Of a stretch of DNA of 64,000 nt, positions 1 through 12,538 are shown one piece after another. Source of the stretch: Ifrita kowaldi (lineage: Eukaryota > Chordata > Aves > Passeriformes > Cinclosomatidae); the NCBI GenBank assembly GCA_013398055.1, contig VZRS01012483.1, forward strand, positions 771 through 64,770, given 5' to 3'. The translations under genes and the position numbers were made by a program. Every line of letters starts with the position of its first letter. The first letter of the stretch is position 1. The notes under the pieces were generated by a model, which was given only the letters and a program-made list of their open reading frames with translations, ran no database searches and was not told the origin of the DNA.

Positions 1-3000
1 AAAAAAAAATTATTGTAAATGTAGTAAACTAACTAAAAATCTCAAAGGTTGTTTTGTTTACATTGTCGGTAAGAAAAAAGAAAAAAAAAAGGGGAGAGGA
101 GGTGTCCTAAAATTTTAATCTTTTTTTTCCTTCCTTTTAAGTCTGTTAATAAACTTTATATTCTCTTAAGTTTTGTGCCTGCTTTGCCTTCTCCTAATTC
201 TTATCTCACAGAAAGTAAATAAGTAAATAATAAGTATCTTAAACGAAACCACTACAGATAGTGATCAATAACCCATCGTTGCTTTAATGTAATTTTAATG
301 TAATTTTAAACCAACCATGAGGGGCAAAAATGCAGTGCTTAAATTCCAAGCATATCTGTCAAGCTCCTTCTCACAAGAAAACTGGGCTCCTGTAGTCAGC
401 AGAGCAGGTGCTCCTTTGCAGCTGTGCTCCTGCAGGGTTTGTAGGCAAGAGAGGGATGGGTATTAAATATAAATGTATTTATTCCATAGCAAATTGTGAT
501 CTGTTTGTAGTGGTAAAGGTGTGTATTTTGCTATGGTACCCACAGTGTTGTTTCAGGTATCGTGGCTGATGCCGTGTGTCAGAAAAGCCTGAATGACTGA
601 ATTTGTTATGCTATTTTTTTAATAGAACATAATTAATTCAACCAGAGGAAACTGACATTTTCTGCTGTTTGTAGCTGGAAAAGGCAGCACTAAAATCAGG
701 ACAGTTGTAACAGGTTAGTTACATTCTGTGTCCTGGCAGAAGTAGGTTCAGGTCTCCGAGGAAAAAAGAGGATTTGAACTGATTTCTCTGCTGTTCTAAA
801 GCATGATATTAATGTGCTAAGAACAAGAATGGCACTAGAAATTGTGTTTGGGGGGAGAGAAGAGTAAATTCAAAACTCTACTTTTGCACCTAAAGCAAGA
901 AATTCCTGCAGCTGAGGCACACGGTGCTGGTGAAAACTTAAAAAGATTTGATTAGGGGATGAGGAAGTGTAAATGGCACAAACAGATCAAAGAGAATTTC
1001 CCTGTGTCTTTGGAGCTGCCACGTGAAAATGAACTAATAAAAACTAGCAGGAATATACCTATCAGTAGAACTTTAATTTAAAAAGGGCTGAACAAGACAA
1101 AGAAAATGTACTTAGGCATCAAGGTCACTTTCATTTGAGAAGTTTGCCGGGGCACTGGGGAAATAAGAACAGTGGAAAGGAAAAACAAAGTGCTTGCAAG
1201 CCCAGGTGGGCAGGCACCCAGTGGCAGAGAGGTGGCAAAGAGCAGCAGGGTGTTTGCCAATAATGCAATGCAAAGCTTGTATTCTACTGAACAAAGGTTG
1301 GGATTATTGGCATTTGGAATGCATTCATCACCAGTATCCATATGGGGGAAGGCAGCATCAATAGTCCTTGCCCTTGCTTGATTTAGAGGCTTCTGTGACT
1401 GCAGCTTGGCTGCTGAGCTACTGCTCTCTCCTCTGGCTGAATTCTAGCCTATGTGCAGCTCAGTTATAAGATTCTGAGCAGTCTCTCCAACTTTATGAGG
1501 AACCTGCCTCAATATTGGAAAAAAAAAATAAAGTCTCTTTACAGCATGCTTCATTGTAAAAGCTCCACAGCTGAACATTCCTGTTGTTCCTCTGAATGTG
1601 ACACTGTTCATCAAAACGCAGCTGCTATTTTTTTTATTGCTTAGATTTGATCACACATTGTTCTGAATTTTTTATTTTCATTTATTGAAAGATGACAGTA
1701 CAGGAAAAAATCCATACTTTTTTCTTTTTTTTTTTTTTTTTTTGTCAAGGTACACAGACCTGGAGGAATTAATTTCTTTTCTCATATAGGAAAGCTGTCT
1801 GCTACCTTGTGTCATCGCTGTGCAGCAGAATTCATACAAAGCTATGAAAAACATGTAAAAGCTGAAATCTTTGGGCATCCCACCCAATTGCTGTGCACAA
1901 GATGGGAGGTGGGGGCCAGGCTTGCTGTGTACAGGGAGTGAACTGCATCTGAACGGGTCTGTGCAGCTTCTGTGCTCCCTGAAATGCCACAGCAGCTCCT
2001 GGAAAGCCTCCCCTTACCCTGAGAGATGCCTGGATTGGGCCCCACGCGGAGCAAACCTGCAGCTGTGCACCTCCTGCCTGCACCTGCCCACCCATTACAA
2101 CATCGAGTGATGCAACAACAGCGATTGTGTGCTTCTCTTTGCTCCCCCAGAACATCTGCTCCAACCTTTCTAGCACAGCATGGAAGAGCATTATCCTGTT
2201 TTAGGGCTTACCTGGCTCTAGCAGCATCAGGAATCCCAGCTATGAATGTGCTCCCTCTTGAGGGCAAACCCACTGCAGGTGTGCCAGCTGGCTGCTCTCA
2301 CACCCACGGCTGGTGCTCATCACAACTGAAAATCTGGGGAGTTTTAGGGTTATTTATTGCCCTACGGAGGAACCAGCTGACCTAATCACTCTGGGTTTTG
2401 TGATTCATGTGAAGAATAGTAACTGATGTCAGCCACAAAAGAAACATCTGAAGCTTTGAGCAAATTTCCATTAAAATAAGTTTTTCGTATTATGACATTT
2501 ATTTCATGAAACATTAACTTTGTTTTCTGCAGACTGTTTTAACATTTAAAGGTTTTCTCTCACTTTGGCATTACTAGATAATTATAATAATGCAGGGCGT
2601 ATCATAAAGTTTGCAGAGAGCTGAACGTCTGAAACTGTTGCAGTTCAAAAATAGAAATGAAACAAAGTCCAAAGAGAAAACTGTCAGTGAAAATTGGTAG
2701 CAATTGGATATGTATGTAAATTACAAAAACTAATCTACTGAGATTCATAGGGCAAATAACTCCAGCTACTATTACTTGGCACCAAATAGAAACATTTCAT
2801 TGAAAGTGCAGCTGCTAGAGAAATGAACTGATAAACATAAATTGAACATAAATGGCTGCAGGCAAACAGGAGTAGCAAACAGAAAAGGGACAGGGAAAAA
2901 AATGTTGTTTGTATACACGTGTGTGTGCCTGCCTACAGAGTGTTACACTCATGTGAACTTCTGAGAGCCTCAGAACTGGAGGGGATTGTCGAGGATCCCC

Positions 3001-5077
3001 AACACAGAAAGTTTCCCAGGTGGAAAATTCTTCAGTCTCCCCAGGAACAGAGCCACTCCCTGGCTGCAGGTTGGGAAGTGTGTCCAGAATAGGGCCCTGC
3101 TGCTGGTCAGGAGATGTTGACCATGGTCAGTGATAAAAGGGATGGAAGGATAAAATCAGGCTCTGAATTTCATGCCTTGCTGACCGATGAATTTAATATG
3201 TTAGGCTGTTGTATAAGAACTTAAATAAAGTCTTAGGCCAAAACCTGATATAATTTTTGGGAATTTAATTATGAAATTGCTCCATTATTCCCAGTAGTAA
3301 GGGGGGAAACTCAGGTTATATCTTATCCCTCTTACCCTTCCATTCTTGTCTGAGAGTCCCCACTGTGTGTGTCTTCTAATTAATTCCTTTCCCTAAGGAC
3401 ACCCTTTAACAAACACCAAACCCACATATCAGTTAGTGAACACCAAAATCATACATAAAGCCATGTAGATGCATATGCACATCCAAACTCCCCTCCTCCT
3501 TCCAGGCACATAAATGCCTTAAATCATCCTCTGCAGTTTCCTAGGAACCACACTCCAGATGTGGTATTTAAGAGTGAATGTGGCTAACATTTATTAGACT
3601 TGAACTGTATTGTGGGTAATTGTCCAGTAATAACCTTTGGTAAATTATATGAAGCCTTTACTTTACTTAACAGGGAATGCAGGCTCCCCAAACTCTAATA
3701 TTATCATCATTCAAGATAATGAGCAACACAAACCATTCTATTACCAATCTAAAAGCAATAAATGTCAAAGTAAAGAACTATGCAATATTCTGGCCTGGAA
3801 GAACAAAGGACAAAAGTAATGATAATGCCTTTTTATATTTGCAGTCTATTATATCATGCATAACAAATGACCCTGTAATTGTAGACAGTGTTATTTTAAC
3901 AGGTTGTAAAGGGAAAATGGTGGGGGTGGAAAGGGAGTGTTTTGAGCACTGCCCTGAAAAGTGCTCTAGGGCTGCTAAATTGGAATGCCTGACAATTTGT
4001 TTGAATTTTATCCTGGTAACTCTGCAGGATTATTCTGAAGCTGTTTTGTTTATCACCACGATCATCTGGAGCTGTGCAATGTGACACCAAGATCCTTGCT
4101 CGCAGGGCTGATGGTTTTACCAATGACTTGGTGACAGCCCCAGCCCTCCTCTGACACGAGCATAAGCAGGGACAACAATTCCATTTCAAACACAGGTTAT
4201 TGATCTATGAAAATTTCAAATTTGGGCATTTACACACCATTCAGGGGTCACACAGCATTTGGGCATTCATTCATTAGGAGCCTGGGGGTTGCTACAAATA
4301 AGGGGCTCTCTCTCTACTGCTCCACATGTGGTGCTGTAAGTTCAGGTGCTCCTGGATTTGCAGAGTGACTTCACTTTGGGCTGTCTTGGTTTAATTTTCT
4401 TTTGTAAACAAAAGTAGAAGCCAGTAAGCTATTTGGTCAGCATTCAGTGCAATTTTTTTAAAGTTGGGGGGAAAAAAATTGCCTGAAACTTGGGAAGCCA
4501 GTGCCTCAGCTACCCCTGTGTAAAAGTAGGACAATTACTTTCTTGCACCTTATATTCATTGCCTATTCTGAGAGAAGCATTTTAATCAAAAAATGCTGTC
4601 TCTTAGTTCACATGCACTTCATGCCAGTGTGTCTGCAAAGCAAGCCATTCACTAAAACAAATATTTAAATGGCTCTGCTCTCTGTGGTTGAAAGAACTGA
4701 TTCATGCAGCTTTGATGTACTGTGGAGGCAATTAGCACACATGGCAATTATCCTTTAGATCTCATTCACCAATATGCACAGCCAAATTCTGGTACCAGGT
4801 ACCCAGGTCTGAAGGAAATCCATCCATCCTGCTCTTTCTACACTCGTGGCCATGAGACTAGGAGTTAGCTGAAAGGGGAAAAGTTGAGAGCTCTTTGACC
4901 AGAAATTAATCCTTTGCTGCCAATATATTTCCTTATTGCTCATGTCATTCTTTATGCCTTCAACCCAAAATATTCCACCAGATTCAGCACCCTGCACAGG
5001 TCAAGCCCTGTATACTTTCATTGCGTGAAATTCTATTTTGTTTTGTTTGGGTGCTTTGCTATTAAAGAGCAATTTTA
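1..5077. other. Non-coding unique sequence
   Basis: No gene is supported here. The stretch holds an A/G-rich tract (about 72-103), several short T runs, and a long T run at 1718-1743. A more GC-rich patch at about 1865-2310 gives overlapping open frames on both strands, none with recognisable domains. The patch near 2950-3140 is also GC-richer but matched no repeat I know. No splice-bounded exon, tRNA or snRNA was seen. The rest is AT-rich sequence with nothing I can name. Confidence 0.7.
1718..1743. repeat. Poly-T run
   Basis: A run of T interrupted by a single C. It could be the reversed poly-A tail of an old retroposed copy, but no processed-gene or SINE body is recognisable beside it, so I call it a simple repeat only. 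Confidence 0.85.
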
Positions 5078-5246
5078 TCACAGAATTATAGCACGGCTTG
5101 TTTTTTAAGGGACCTCAAAGATCCTCTCGTTCCAACCCCTCTGCGTTTGGAAGGGACACCTTCCACCAGACCAGATTGCTCAAAGCTCCATCCAACCTGG
5201 CTTTGGACACACTCAGGGATGGGGGATCTACAGCTTCTTTGGGCAA
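5078..5246 (-). mobile_element. CR1 LINE fragment, 3' end
   Basis: The plus strand begins with a TCACAGAATTATAG-like tail. It continues through CR1 landmark phrases: 'GGGACCTCAAAGATCCTC', 'TTCCAACCCCTCTGC', 'CACCAGACCAGATTGCTCAA' and 'CCATCCAACCTGGCTTTGG', ending near 'CAGCTTCTTTGGGCAAG'. These are the reverse complement of the CR1 3' region, so the element lies on the minus strand. CR1 is the dominant non-LTR retrotransposon of birds, and most copies are 5'-truncated as here. Many substitutions relative to the family consensus indicate an old insertion. No intact reverse-transcriptase frame remains. The exact CR1 subfamily cannot be fixed by eye. Confidence 0.92.
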
Positions 5247-8200
5247 GATGTAAAATATGATATTAAACTGAACTAACCTTGCTTGTATTCATCTTAGGAA
5301 GCTGGTTTAACAAGTTGCCTTTGTCGTATGTTTGCTGTTCATAAGGTCACATTTCTTCACCACCTCAAAAATGCATTTGCAGTGTTTGTCAGAGAGAAAA
5401 CAGGCCCTCAGAACAAAGCTGGAGAATTTAGGTTATTTGTACTGCTGCTTAACAGAAGTGACAGAAAAAATCCCAAGCAGCAAGCAGTCATTTTACATGA
5501 CTTCCTTTTTTCAAGAAAAACAAATGATGAAACGTCTCAGTATTCGCATTTTCCCCATCAGCATACATGCCAAACCTGTCAAGTGAGTGGCAGGGGGTGG
5601 CAGTGCCTGTCACATCTCTGCTTTTGGAAAAGATCAGAACCCTGATGGCACAGCCATACTGCAGTTTCCATAGCAGATCTCAGACAAGATGTTCCCCAGG
5701 AGAGTTTTTGATAGCACCATTTTCAGGTAAATTCCATGATGATGATCACAGATTGTGTTGTGTTTTATTTTTGCTCCTTCTTCCCCATATCTAAATGTGT
5801 GTTATGCATTTATCTACACGTTCATCTGTTTCTGTTTGTCTGCAATCTTATGTGGTAGCATCTGCGAGTGGTAGTTTTGTATAATAACATGAATATAAGT
5901 GAAATCAACAGTTGGGTTTGAGGGCTGTGTTCAGCAAGCAGAGGAGTTTTGCATGACTCTAACTATGGATTGACTACTCCATAGCTGGTGTGTGAAGAGG
6001 GATTTGGTTAAACAATTTGCCTAGATGTCAAGATTATTGTAGTCTTTTCCTGGGATACTGCAGAAAAGAAACTTAGCTCCTTTCAGTCTGAAAGAAAAAG
6101 TCATCCTATTTACAACAGAATTGTATTTGGCTCACTGAGTCCCCCTCCCAAATGGCATTTGGTTGCTTATCAGACTTCGTCAAGTTCAGAAACCGTTCAG
6201 GAAAGAACAAATGTGAGTCCATCTTCAGAGAAAAGTGTAAATGTTAATGCTGCCACTGAGCTGGGAGCAAGATAAATGTTAATGTCCAAGATAGTCAGGA
6301 GAAAATAATTAGAGAAATTGTTTTGGAATTACTTATATATTGAGTTTTAATTCCCAAACTGAGTGGGAGGTCACAGGACTGTTCCAAATATCAGTCTGAA
6401 GGCAGAAGTGTAACCACAAAGGCTTATTACAAATCGATGAAGTGTGCTGGCATGGTGGAGAGATTTAGATCTATCTAAACAAGTTTGGATGCAGGCTGGC
6501 ACACACTTACCAAATCCAGCACCTGGGAGCCCAGCACGTGCTGTGATATGTTCAGTGCTGTTCCACCAGCAAGGAAAGAGCTGAAAAGTTGAAGAAGACT
6601 TGAAAAGACTTGAAGAAAGCCCAGAAAAACTGCCCAGAGAGCTGCTCTGCCTATCTTATCCTCAGGCAAACGGCAATGCACTTTAATGGAGAGTGTTTTT
6701 AAAGGCATTTTGCACATTAATGGAGGGCTCCGAGGTATTTCCTGCATCTTGGAGATGGAGAACTCACGTTAGAAGGGATTTGCACGGAATGGTAGTGCAG
6801 GGTCTTGTGGGACTTCCACAATTTCAAATAATCCTGTCACATATACTCTGGAAGGAAGTGCTAATTAAAAGTATAAAAGAGCATATGTGGTATTCGTGAA
6901 GCTGCTATCCAAAGCTGTATTGCTGCATCTGTTGTGCATTGCAATTAGTCACAGTTAAATCAGAAGATAAGATATCTGAGCTCTGCACTTCTAAAACTGC
7001 AAATCCCTCCTCCCCAAAAGAGCAGGCACAGGGCACCTGTAATGCAGTAGTGGGAAAAGTAAATTTTCAGCAGGTGGCTTTGCTGCTGTAGTTTTGGGGG
7101 GTTTTTTTGATCCAGAAATGGCATTGATTTTCAAGCTTTGAAAACTAGAAGAGATAATAGAGTTTTTGGTGTGGAACAGCAGGGAAAATGGGATCAGATG
7201 TCATATGTAGATGTCCTCTGCATGGCACACATTAATATGTCTCTTTATGCTGCCATAGGTACCTGTCCTACTGGGATTTTTAGTCTGTAAAATTGAAGAA
7301 AATAAATGAGAAGTGCATCTTGCAAATGCAATGTCATAATAAGTGATCCTTCTGGGGTAAAGAGTTAATTCACTGAAAATTTTCTAGATTTAACAACAAC
7401 AACAAAAAAGCATTTATAATGACCTTATTTTTGTCTATATGGTCCTATGACTTCAGCTATAGGACTACATTTCTTTCATTAAATGCTATGTAATAGCTAT
7501 GATTACTCTGGCTTCGTAGTGAGGATTGTAGGGTTTTATTTCTTTGCTCACACCCCCATACATGTAGGATTTAAAAAGGCTAATAAAAATGTGAAGTTAA
7601 TAATGACAAATTTTGCTGTCAGGCTTCATCCAGTCTAAGAGTTCATCTGTAATTTCTCACCCTGCTGCTATCTGCAGCTCAGAGCCACACTTAGACATCA
7701 GATCAATCCAGGGCTCTTGCCCATAAGCAGAATGCAGGAGTTCTCTCTGTTCCAGTGTTACTAACATTTATTGCAAGAAGTTATTAAAAAAAGGAATATT
7801 ATTAATGGAAAACCACTATTTCTTTTCTAAATCAGGAAGACAGGCAATTCTACCACAGGTGGGGCCCAGGCCTCAGGGAAAACAGGTGACCTTCCCAGAA
7901 AGTGTCTGAATTTCCCATTTCCAGTACATTTTATTACTAGGCAGTCTTCCAGTTCCACGTGTATAAAATACACTGAAGAACTCCTAAACAGATAGATGGG
8001 AAAGTACCTAACAATAGTGGCTTTTATTAATGCAGAATTTAGCACTAAATATCCCAGATATTTTCTTCTTTTTCAGCTGTTGTTAGAGGCTCATGGGATG
8101 CTCTTCATCAGTAATGTTCCGGAGCCCTGTACTTATAATTAGAGCTGGGTGAACTACTCATCCCAGACAATATTTACCATAAATTTATGCTCTCCATTTC

Positions 8201-8780
8201 CTGGAAGAACACTGCTTGTTTGGTAGGACAGCCTGCTGCTTTCCAAGGTCTCTCAGTTTCGGGGTTACAAGGTCCACCTACGAATTTTGTATCCCAAGTC
8301 TTTTGCTTGCCCTCAGAGGTGATGGGGGATGTTGTTCCCTCAGGGGCAGCACTGAGGAGTTACTGCTCGTTATTTGCCTGGTAACTGCTGAGGCAAAGGA
8401 GAGGTTTCTGAAGGTGTGACCTTTCCCTGGAGGGAAATATCTTATTTCAGAGTAGCTCCCGACAAATTGATTTGTCATTCATACACGTCTGTGGTTCTCT
8501 GGTGCTGTTTTGTTCTGGGCCAACCAAGCCTCATGAATATTATTCATTGTGGTCTGAGCACCTCCTTTTGAGGTCAGCCAAGCTTTTTTTGGCTTTGGCT
8601 TGCAGAGTGTGTGTAAACTCATCTGAACTAATCTGACCTGAGCTGTTAGGAGGTGTTAATATGGTCTGGCAGCTTGCCTGCTGAATCCCATGGGGTGGGA
8701 AACTGTGGCTTTCTCTGGATCAGCTCATTTGTGCACGCAGCTGAGTGCTGGGCTACAGCACATGCCTTGATTCATCCCTG
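5247..8780. other. Non-coding unique sequence
   Basis: No gene is supported. The open frames here are 60-105 codons long, overlap in several frames, and show no domain. A POU-like inverted repeat lies at 8533-8547 and is listed separately. There is a short GGGG/TTTTTT patch at about 7093-7110. I recognise no other repeat. Confidence 0.65.
8533..8547. promoter_or_regulatory. POU-like inverted repeat ATGAATA-t-TATTCAT
   Basis: Perfect 7-base arms (8533-8539 and 8541-8547) around a single T. ATGAAT/ATTCAT half-sites resemble dimeric POU-domain (octamer-factor) sites. Function is inferred from the word alone, and a 15-base site can occur by chance in AT-rich DNA. Confidence 0.25.
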
Positions 8781-9290
8781 GAGGTCAGCTCAGCTCCCCT
8801 CAGCCACTCGTTTCTCCCCACTGGGATGGGGTAGAGGATTGTAAGGGTAAAAGGGAGAAAATTAATGAGTTGGGATCAGGACAGCCTAATAGGTAAAGCA
8901 AAAGCTGCACACACAAGCAAAGCAAAGCAAGGAATTAATCCAGCACTTCCCATGGGCAGGCAGGTGTGCAGCCATCCCCAGGAGAGCAGGGCTCCATCAC
9001 CAGTGCCTTGGGGTCACAAATGCCAAGCTTTGAACATAATCTCTTCCTTCTCTCTCCAGCTTTTGGTGCTCAGCACGACCCCATAAGGTCTGGGATATCC
9101 CTGTGGTCATCTGGGGTCAGCTGTCCTGGCAGGATGCTGTGAGAAACAGAAAAATCCTCATTGTTTGAGCCATAACTAAAACATCCCTGTGTTATCCACA
9201 CGGCTTTAGCCATAAATCCAAACTGCAGCCCCACACAAGTGACCAGGAAGAGAAAACAGCCTGCTCTCATTCTCGAGCTCTGTAACACTC
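8781..9290 (-). mobile_element. Solo LTR of an avian endogenous retrovirus, decayed
   Basis: Read on the plus strand, the block runs in the reverse-complement order of an LTR family abundant in bird genomes. It starts with the U5-side 'CCCCACTGGGATGGGG' phrase. Next comes 'CAGCCTAATAGGTAAAGC' (the reversed poly-A-signal region), then 'CACTTCCCATGGGCAGGCAG', 'TGGGGTCAGCTGTCCTGG' and 'AACATCCCTGTGTTATCC'. The element is therefore on the minus strand, with its U3 start near 9290. The region where the TATA box normally sits (around 9055-9085) no longer has a TATA word. No gag, pol or env sequence flanks it, so it is a solo LTR left by recombination. I take it to be ERVL-like, but family naming needs RepeatMasker. 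Boundaries are good to about 20 bases. Confidence 0.8.
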
Positions 9291-11190
9291 GTCTCTAACA
9301 TTGTGGTGCTGTTTAGGTAGTTGGTCATTGTCTTTCCTCCTTTTTCTTGCTGTGGCAGGTGTTTCAAATGGGAGGAATTTTTGGGGATTGATTCCATGGT
9401 GCCTGCAGGAAAGCTACTCTTGTGCTCAAACTGTGAATCTTGAGTGTTCTCTCAAATAAAAAGAAAATGAGATTTCCTTAGAGAAGAGATAAGAAAGTCC
9501 CAGCCCTCTTGTTTGTAGACATAAATTTACAGTAAGAGTACAGTGTAGTTTAAACAGTTAAAATACACAGGGTATTGTAAAGAAGACAGAAAGAATCAAG
9601 TCTTTAAGAAAATTGCTCTATGGTGGGTGCTGGTTGTATTCCTGTGGTTTGTGAATATATTTTTCTTGCAACCACCTTCACAGAAGGTGACAAAGGAGGC
9701 CTTAAACGATTTTTGGTGCTGATAAAGTGATAGTTTTGAAATATCTATTTTTTTTTTAAATATCCTATGTAAAATCCAATTGCCAACAATAAACAAGCTA
9801 GTCTGAAATTTTCATTTCTGTATAAATTTTGTTTTATCCAATTGCAGAAATTGTTTTGTTTTAAATTTAAGGGTCTGGGGTTTGTTTGACTGTTTTGATT
9901 TTATATTGTTTTCCCCTTATCTAACAAAGACCAAGACAATGAAGGGTAAATAGATCCTTAGTATAAAAAAAATTAATAAAAAGGCAAATTTATCTGGCTA
10001 TTCACAGGACTGCTTTACTCCTGGTATTTTGAGTAAAACGGATAAAATGAATGCTGATCGCAGTAAGGAAGGGAAACTCACTCTGTGCCTAAACTTTGAG
10101 TAGTTTCTGTTTCATACCATCAAAAAGTCAACATTAATTTTACCCACGTGATGCACAACATTCATGTTGTCCCAGAAAGTTTTTGAACTTTTTAAGATTT
10201 ACTCATATTCTTCATAACAAAGGTTTTATGACCTGCCTAGTGGAAGCCATGGAGGATGGAGATGTTGCCAGATGAATGTGGAGTTTATATTCCCCCAGAA
10301 ACTACAAAAATGTTGTACCTGAAGATGATTTCACCTCTGTCTGTGAGCACCTGTGGTTACAGCAATGCCACGTTCACATTCTCCAGCCAAATCCCAACTT
10401 ACAGGTCCTGCTTCTTGCCAGAACTACAGATAACCAGGAAAAGGGTAGGAAGGGAGAGGAGGAATTCTGAGGGGAAGTGAGTGAAACAAATTTTTCCTTT
10501 TGCAGAAGATACAGTGATTTTCAAACCCCTGAAATATGAGGGGGAAAAAATGTTTACTGTGCATTTTAGTGGAATACTGCATGAGGAGTTACATGATGAG
10601 TTACAAGGAGGTGTTTGGCCAGCTTGCTGCAAAAGGTTCTGTTCACCTTGTTCATCACCAAAAGTTAAAGCTGCAGCATCATGAATCAAGGTTTCCTTGT
10701 TCTTTGACTTTTCCTGCAGTACAGAAGACCAAAATTTTACTGGCTTCTTCCCCTGACCTCCCACTGAACCATCCTCTGTAATCTTTTCCTCCTCTTTACT
10801 TCCCCTGTCTCATTCAATTAATATCCAGGAAAATCCCATCTCCCACCATCTCACAGAGAGATTCTGATTTCAGGTGATGCCTCTACATGTTGCTCCAATA
10901 TAAACAATAAGGAAAACTATGCCAATCCCCAAATCCCAGTCATCTGTCCTCTGGCTCCCAAGGACACTGTGGAGCCCAGTCTGCCTCCAGGGTGTGGTAA
11001 AACTGACACTGAGCAAATATTCTGTGGGGAAAACAGGAGGAAAAGGGCAGAACAAAATGGGGACTAAATGGCTTCCATACCCTGGAGGTATTTCAAATTA
11101 TGCAAAGTATTTCAGCAAACGAGCCTCTCTGAGCACATTACTGCTAAAACTGCTGTAATAGGGACAGGACAGCATGTCCCTATTTATGTC

Positions 11191-11370
11191 ATTGGGTGGT
11201 TTTTGGGGCTTCTGTTGGTTTTTTTCATCTGCTTTTTTGTTGTTGCTGTTTGGTCTTTCTGTTTTGTTTTGTTGGGTTTTGTTGTTTGTTTGTTTTTTGG
11301 TGTGTGTGTTTTGTCCTCTGTTTTGTGAGTTTTTTGTTTGGGTTTTGCTTTGTTTTGTTTCTTTCCTTCA
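11191..11370. repeat. GT-rich low-complexity tract
   Basis: About 180 bases almost entirely of G and T on the plus strand, built of TTTTG, TTTG, TTGTTG and GGGTTTT units with only scattered C and A. The 66-118-codon frames across it translate into Phe/Leu/Val/Cys/Trp runs, an artefact of composition. The G runs are mostly 2-4 long. The tract is preceded by the short inverted repeat GGGACA...TGTCCC (11161-11180). Confidence 0.9.
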
Positions 11371-12516
11371 TTAAAGACATGCCGCAGTGTCTCTACCTGT
11401 GCCCTGTGAAGTTAAAAAAAATCCCTCCTGTGTCAGAATGCAAGTTAAGTCATCTGTCTTCAAAACTCTTTTTCTCTTCTTCAGATATCCGTTCTCTCCT
11501 TCATCCTAACTCCTTCCACTGCCTTAAGAAAAAAATCCTCTCAAGTGCTTAGGAAACTATATTTCCTCAGAAACTACAGGTTCTCCTTGGTTCTTCTCTC
11601 TGTTTTCTTTATTAAACTGTTTAAAATAAATATTTTATCTGAAATAAGGAATAAGAAATGGGGAAGACGTGACCTAGTTTCCTTCTTCTTATTACGAGGT
11701 ATTTTCAGTAATTCTTAAGAGGATTTCCTCAAATGTCCTTTCCAATATTCCTCTTTCCTTCCCACGATCTCTTTTGTTTTAATATTCATGAGGAACCTGG
11801 CGCTGGGTGAGATGTGGTTCTGTCACTTCAAGGGATGAGAGGAGCTCAGTGTAAGGAAGTGCATTCTCTCAGCAGGCAGAAATAGAGAGTGTGCGTGGGA
11901 GGATTAAGGGAGTCTTTCAGAGACAGTAAAATCTTGCTTTTCTGGAAAGACAAAAAATTAGATATTATGAAGTAGAATACTTTAAGTTCAGGAGGCAATT
12001 GGCCTGATCTTCACACATGCCCTCCTACAATCTTGGGATTTTACTGAAATAATTCTGATTTCTTTTTTTTTAAAGTGGAAATTGAAGTTGGAAACAAAGT
12101 TAGTAAAGACACATTTACATTTTAACTAAGGTCTAGTGATTTCAACCACCTCTCAATTAAATACAGGCATCCACCTGACTGAATGTCCCCTTATCCACAG
12201 GACAATTGTTCTGGTCCATGGACAGGGATTTCATTTGCTTCTCACATGGATTTTAAGTATTTTCAAGTATTGAAGTGATCTTCAAAATATTAAATTTTTC
12301 ATTTGGAGTAGTGGTACAATTCACAGTCATTCTGATCATCACTACCTAAACAGCTTTTTATTTCTTTCAAGTTGGTTAAAATCTTAATATCATCAGTTCC
12401 CTTATTCGAATTTAAGTTATAAAAGGAATTGGAGGTCTAAATCTCTTAAAGTAGTTTATCTTTCACTGTAACAAGTGAAATAATTGACATTTTCAGGTTT
12501 GACTGATGACCTGAGG

Positions 12517-12538
12517 ACCCCTCCTTGCAGGGAGGGGT
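12517..12538. repeat. GC-rich inverted repeat (hairpin-capable)
   Basis: Perfect 8-base arms ACCCCTCC (12517-12524) and GGAGGGGT (12531-12538) around a 6-base loop. Two further G-T pairs extend the stem outward in RNA. There is no T tract or gene to make it a terminator, and nothing else suggests an RNA gene. Confidence 0.6.

Noticed and set aside
11174..11374. Hydrophobic membrane-protein-like frames over the GT tract
   Set aside because: The Phe/Leu/Val/Cys/Trp runs come from translating G/T low-complexity sequence in all frames.
12517..12538. Intrinsic transcription terminator
   Set aside because: A hairpin with no adjacent T tract in a vertebrate genome. Bacterial-type terminators do not apply here.
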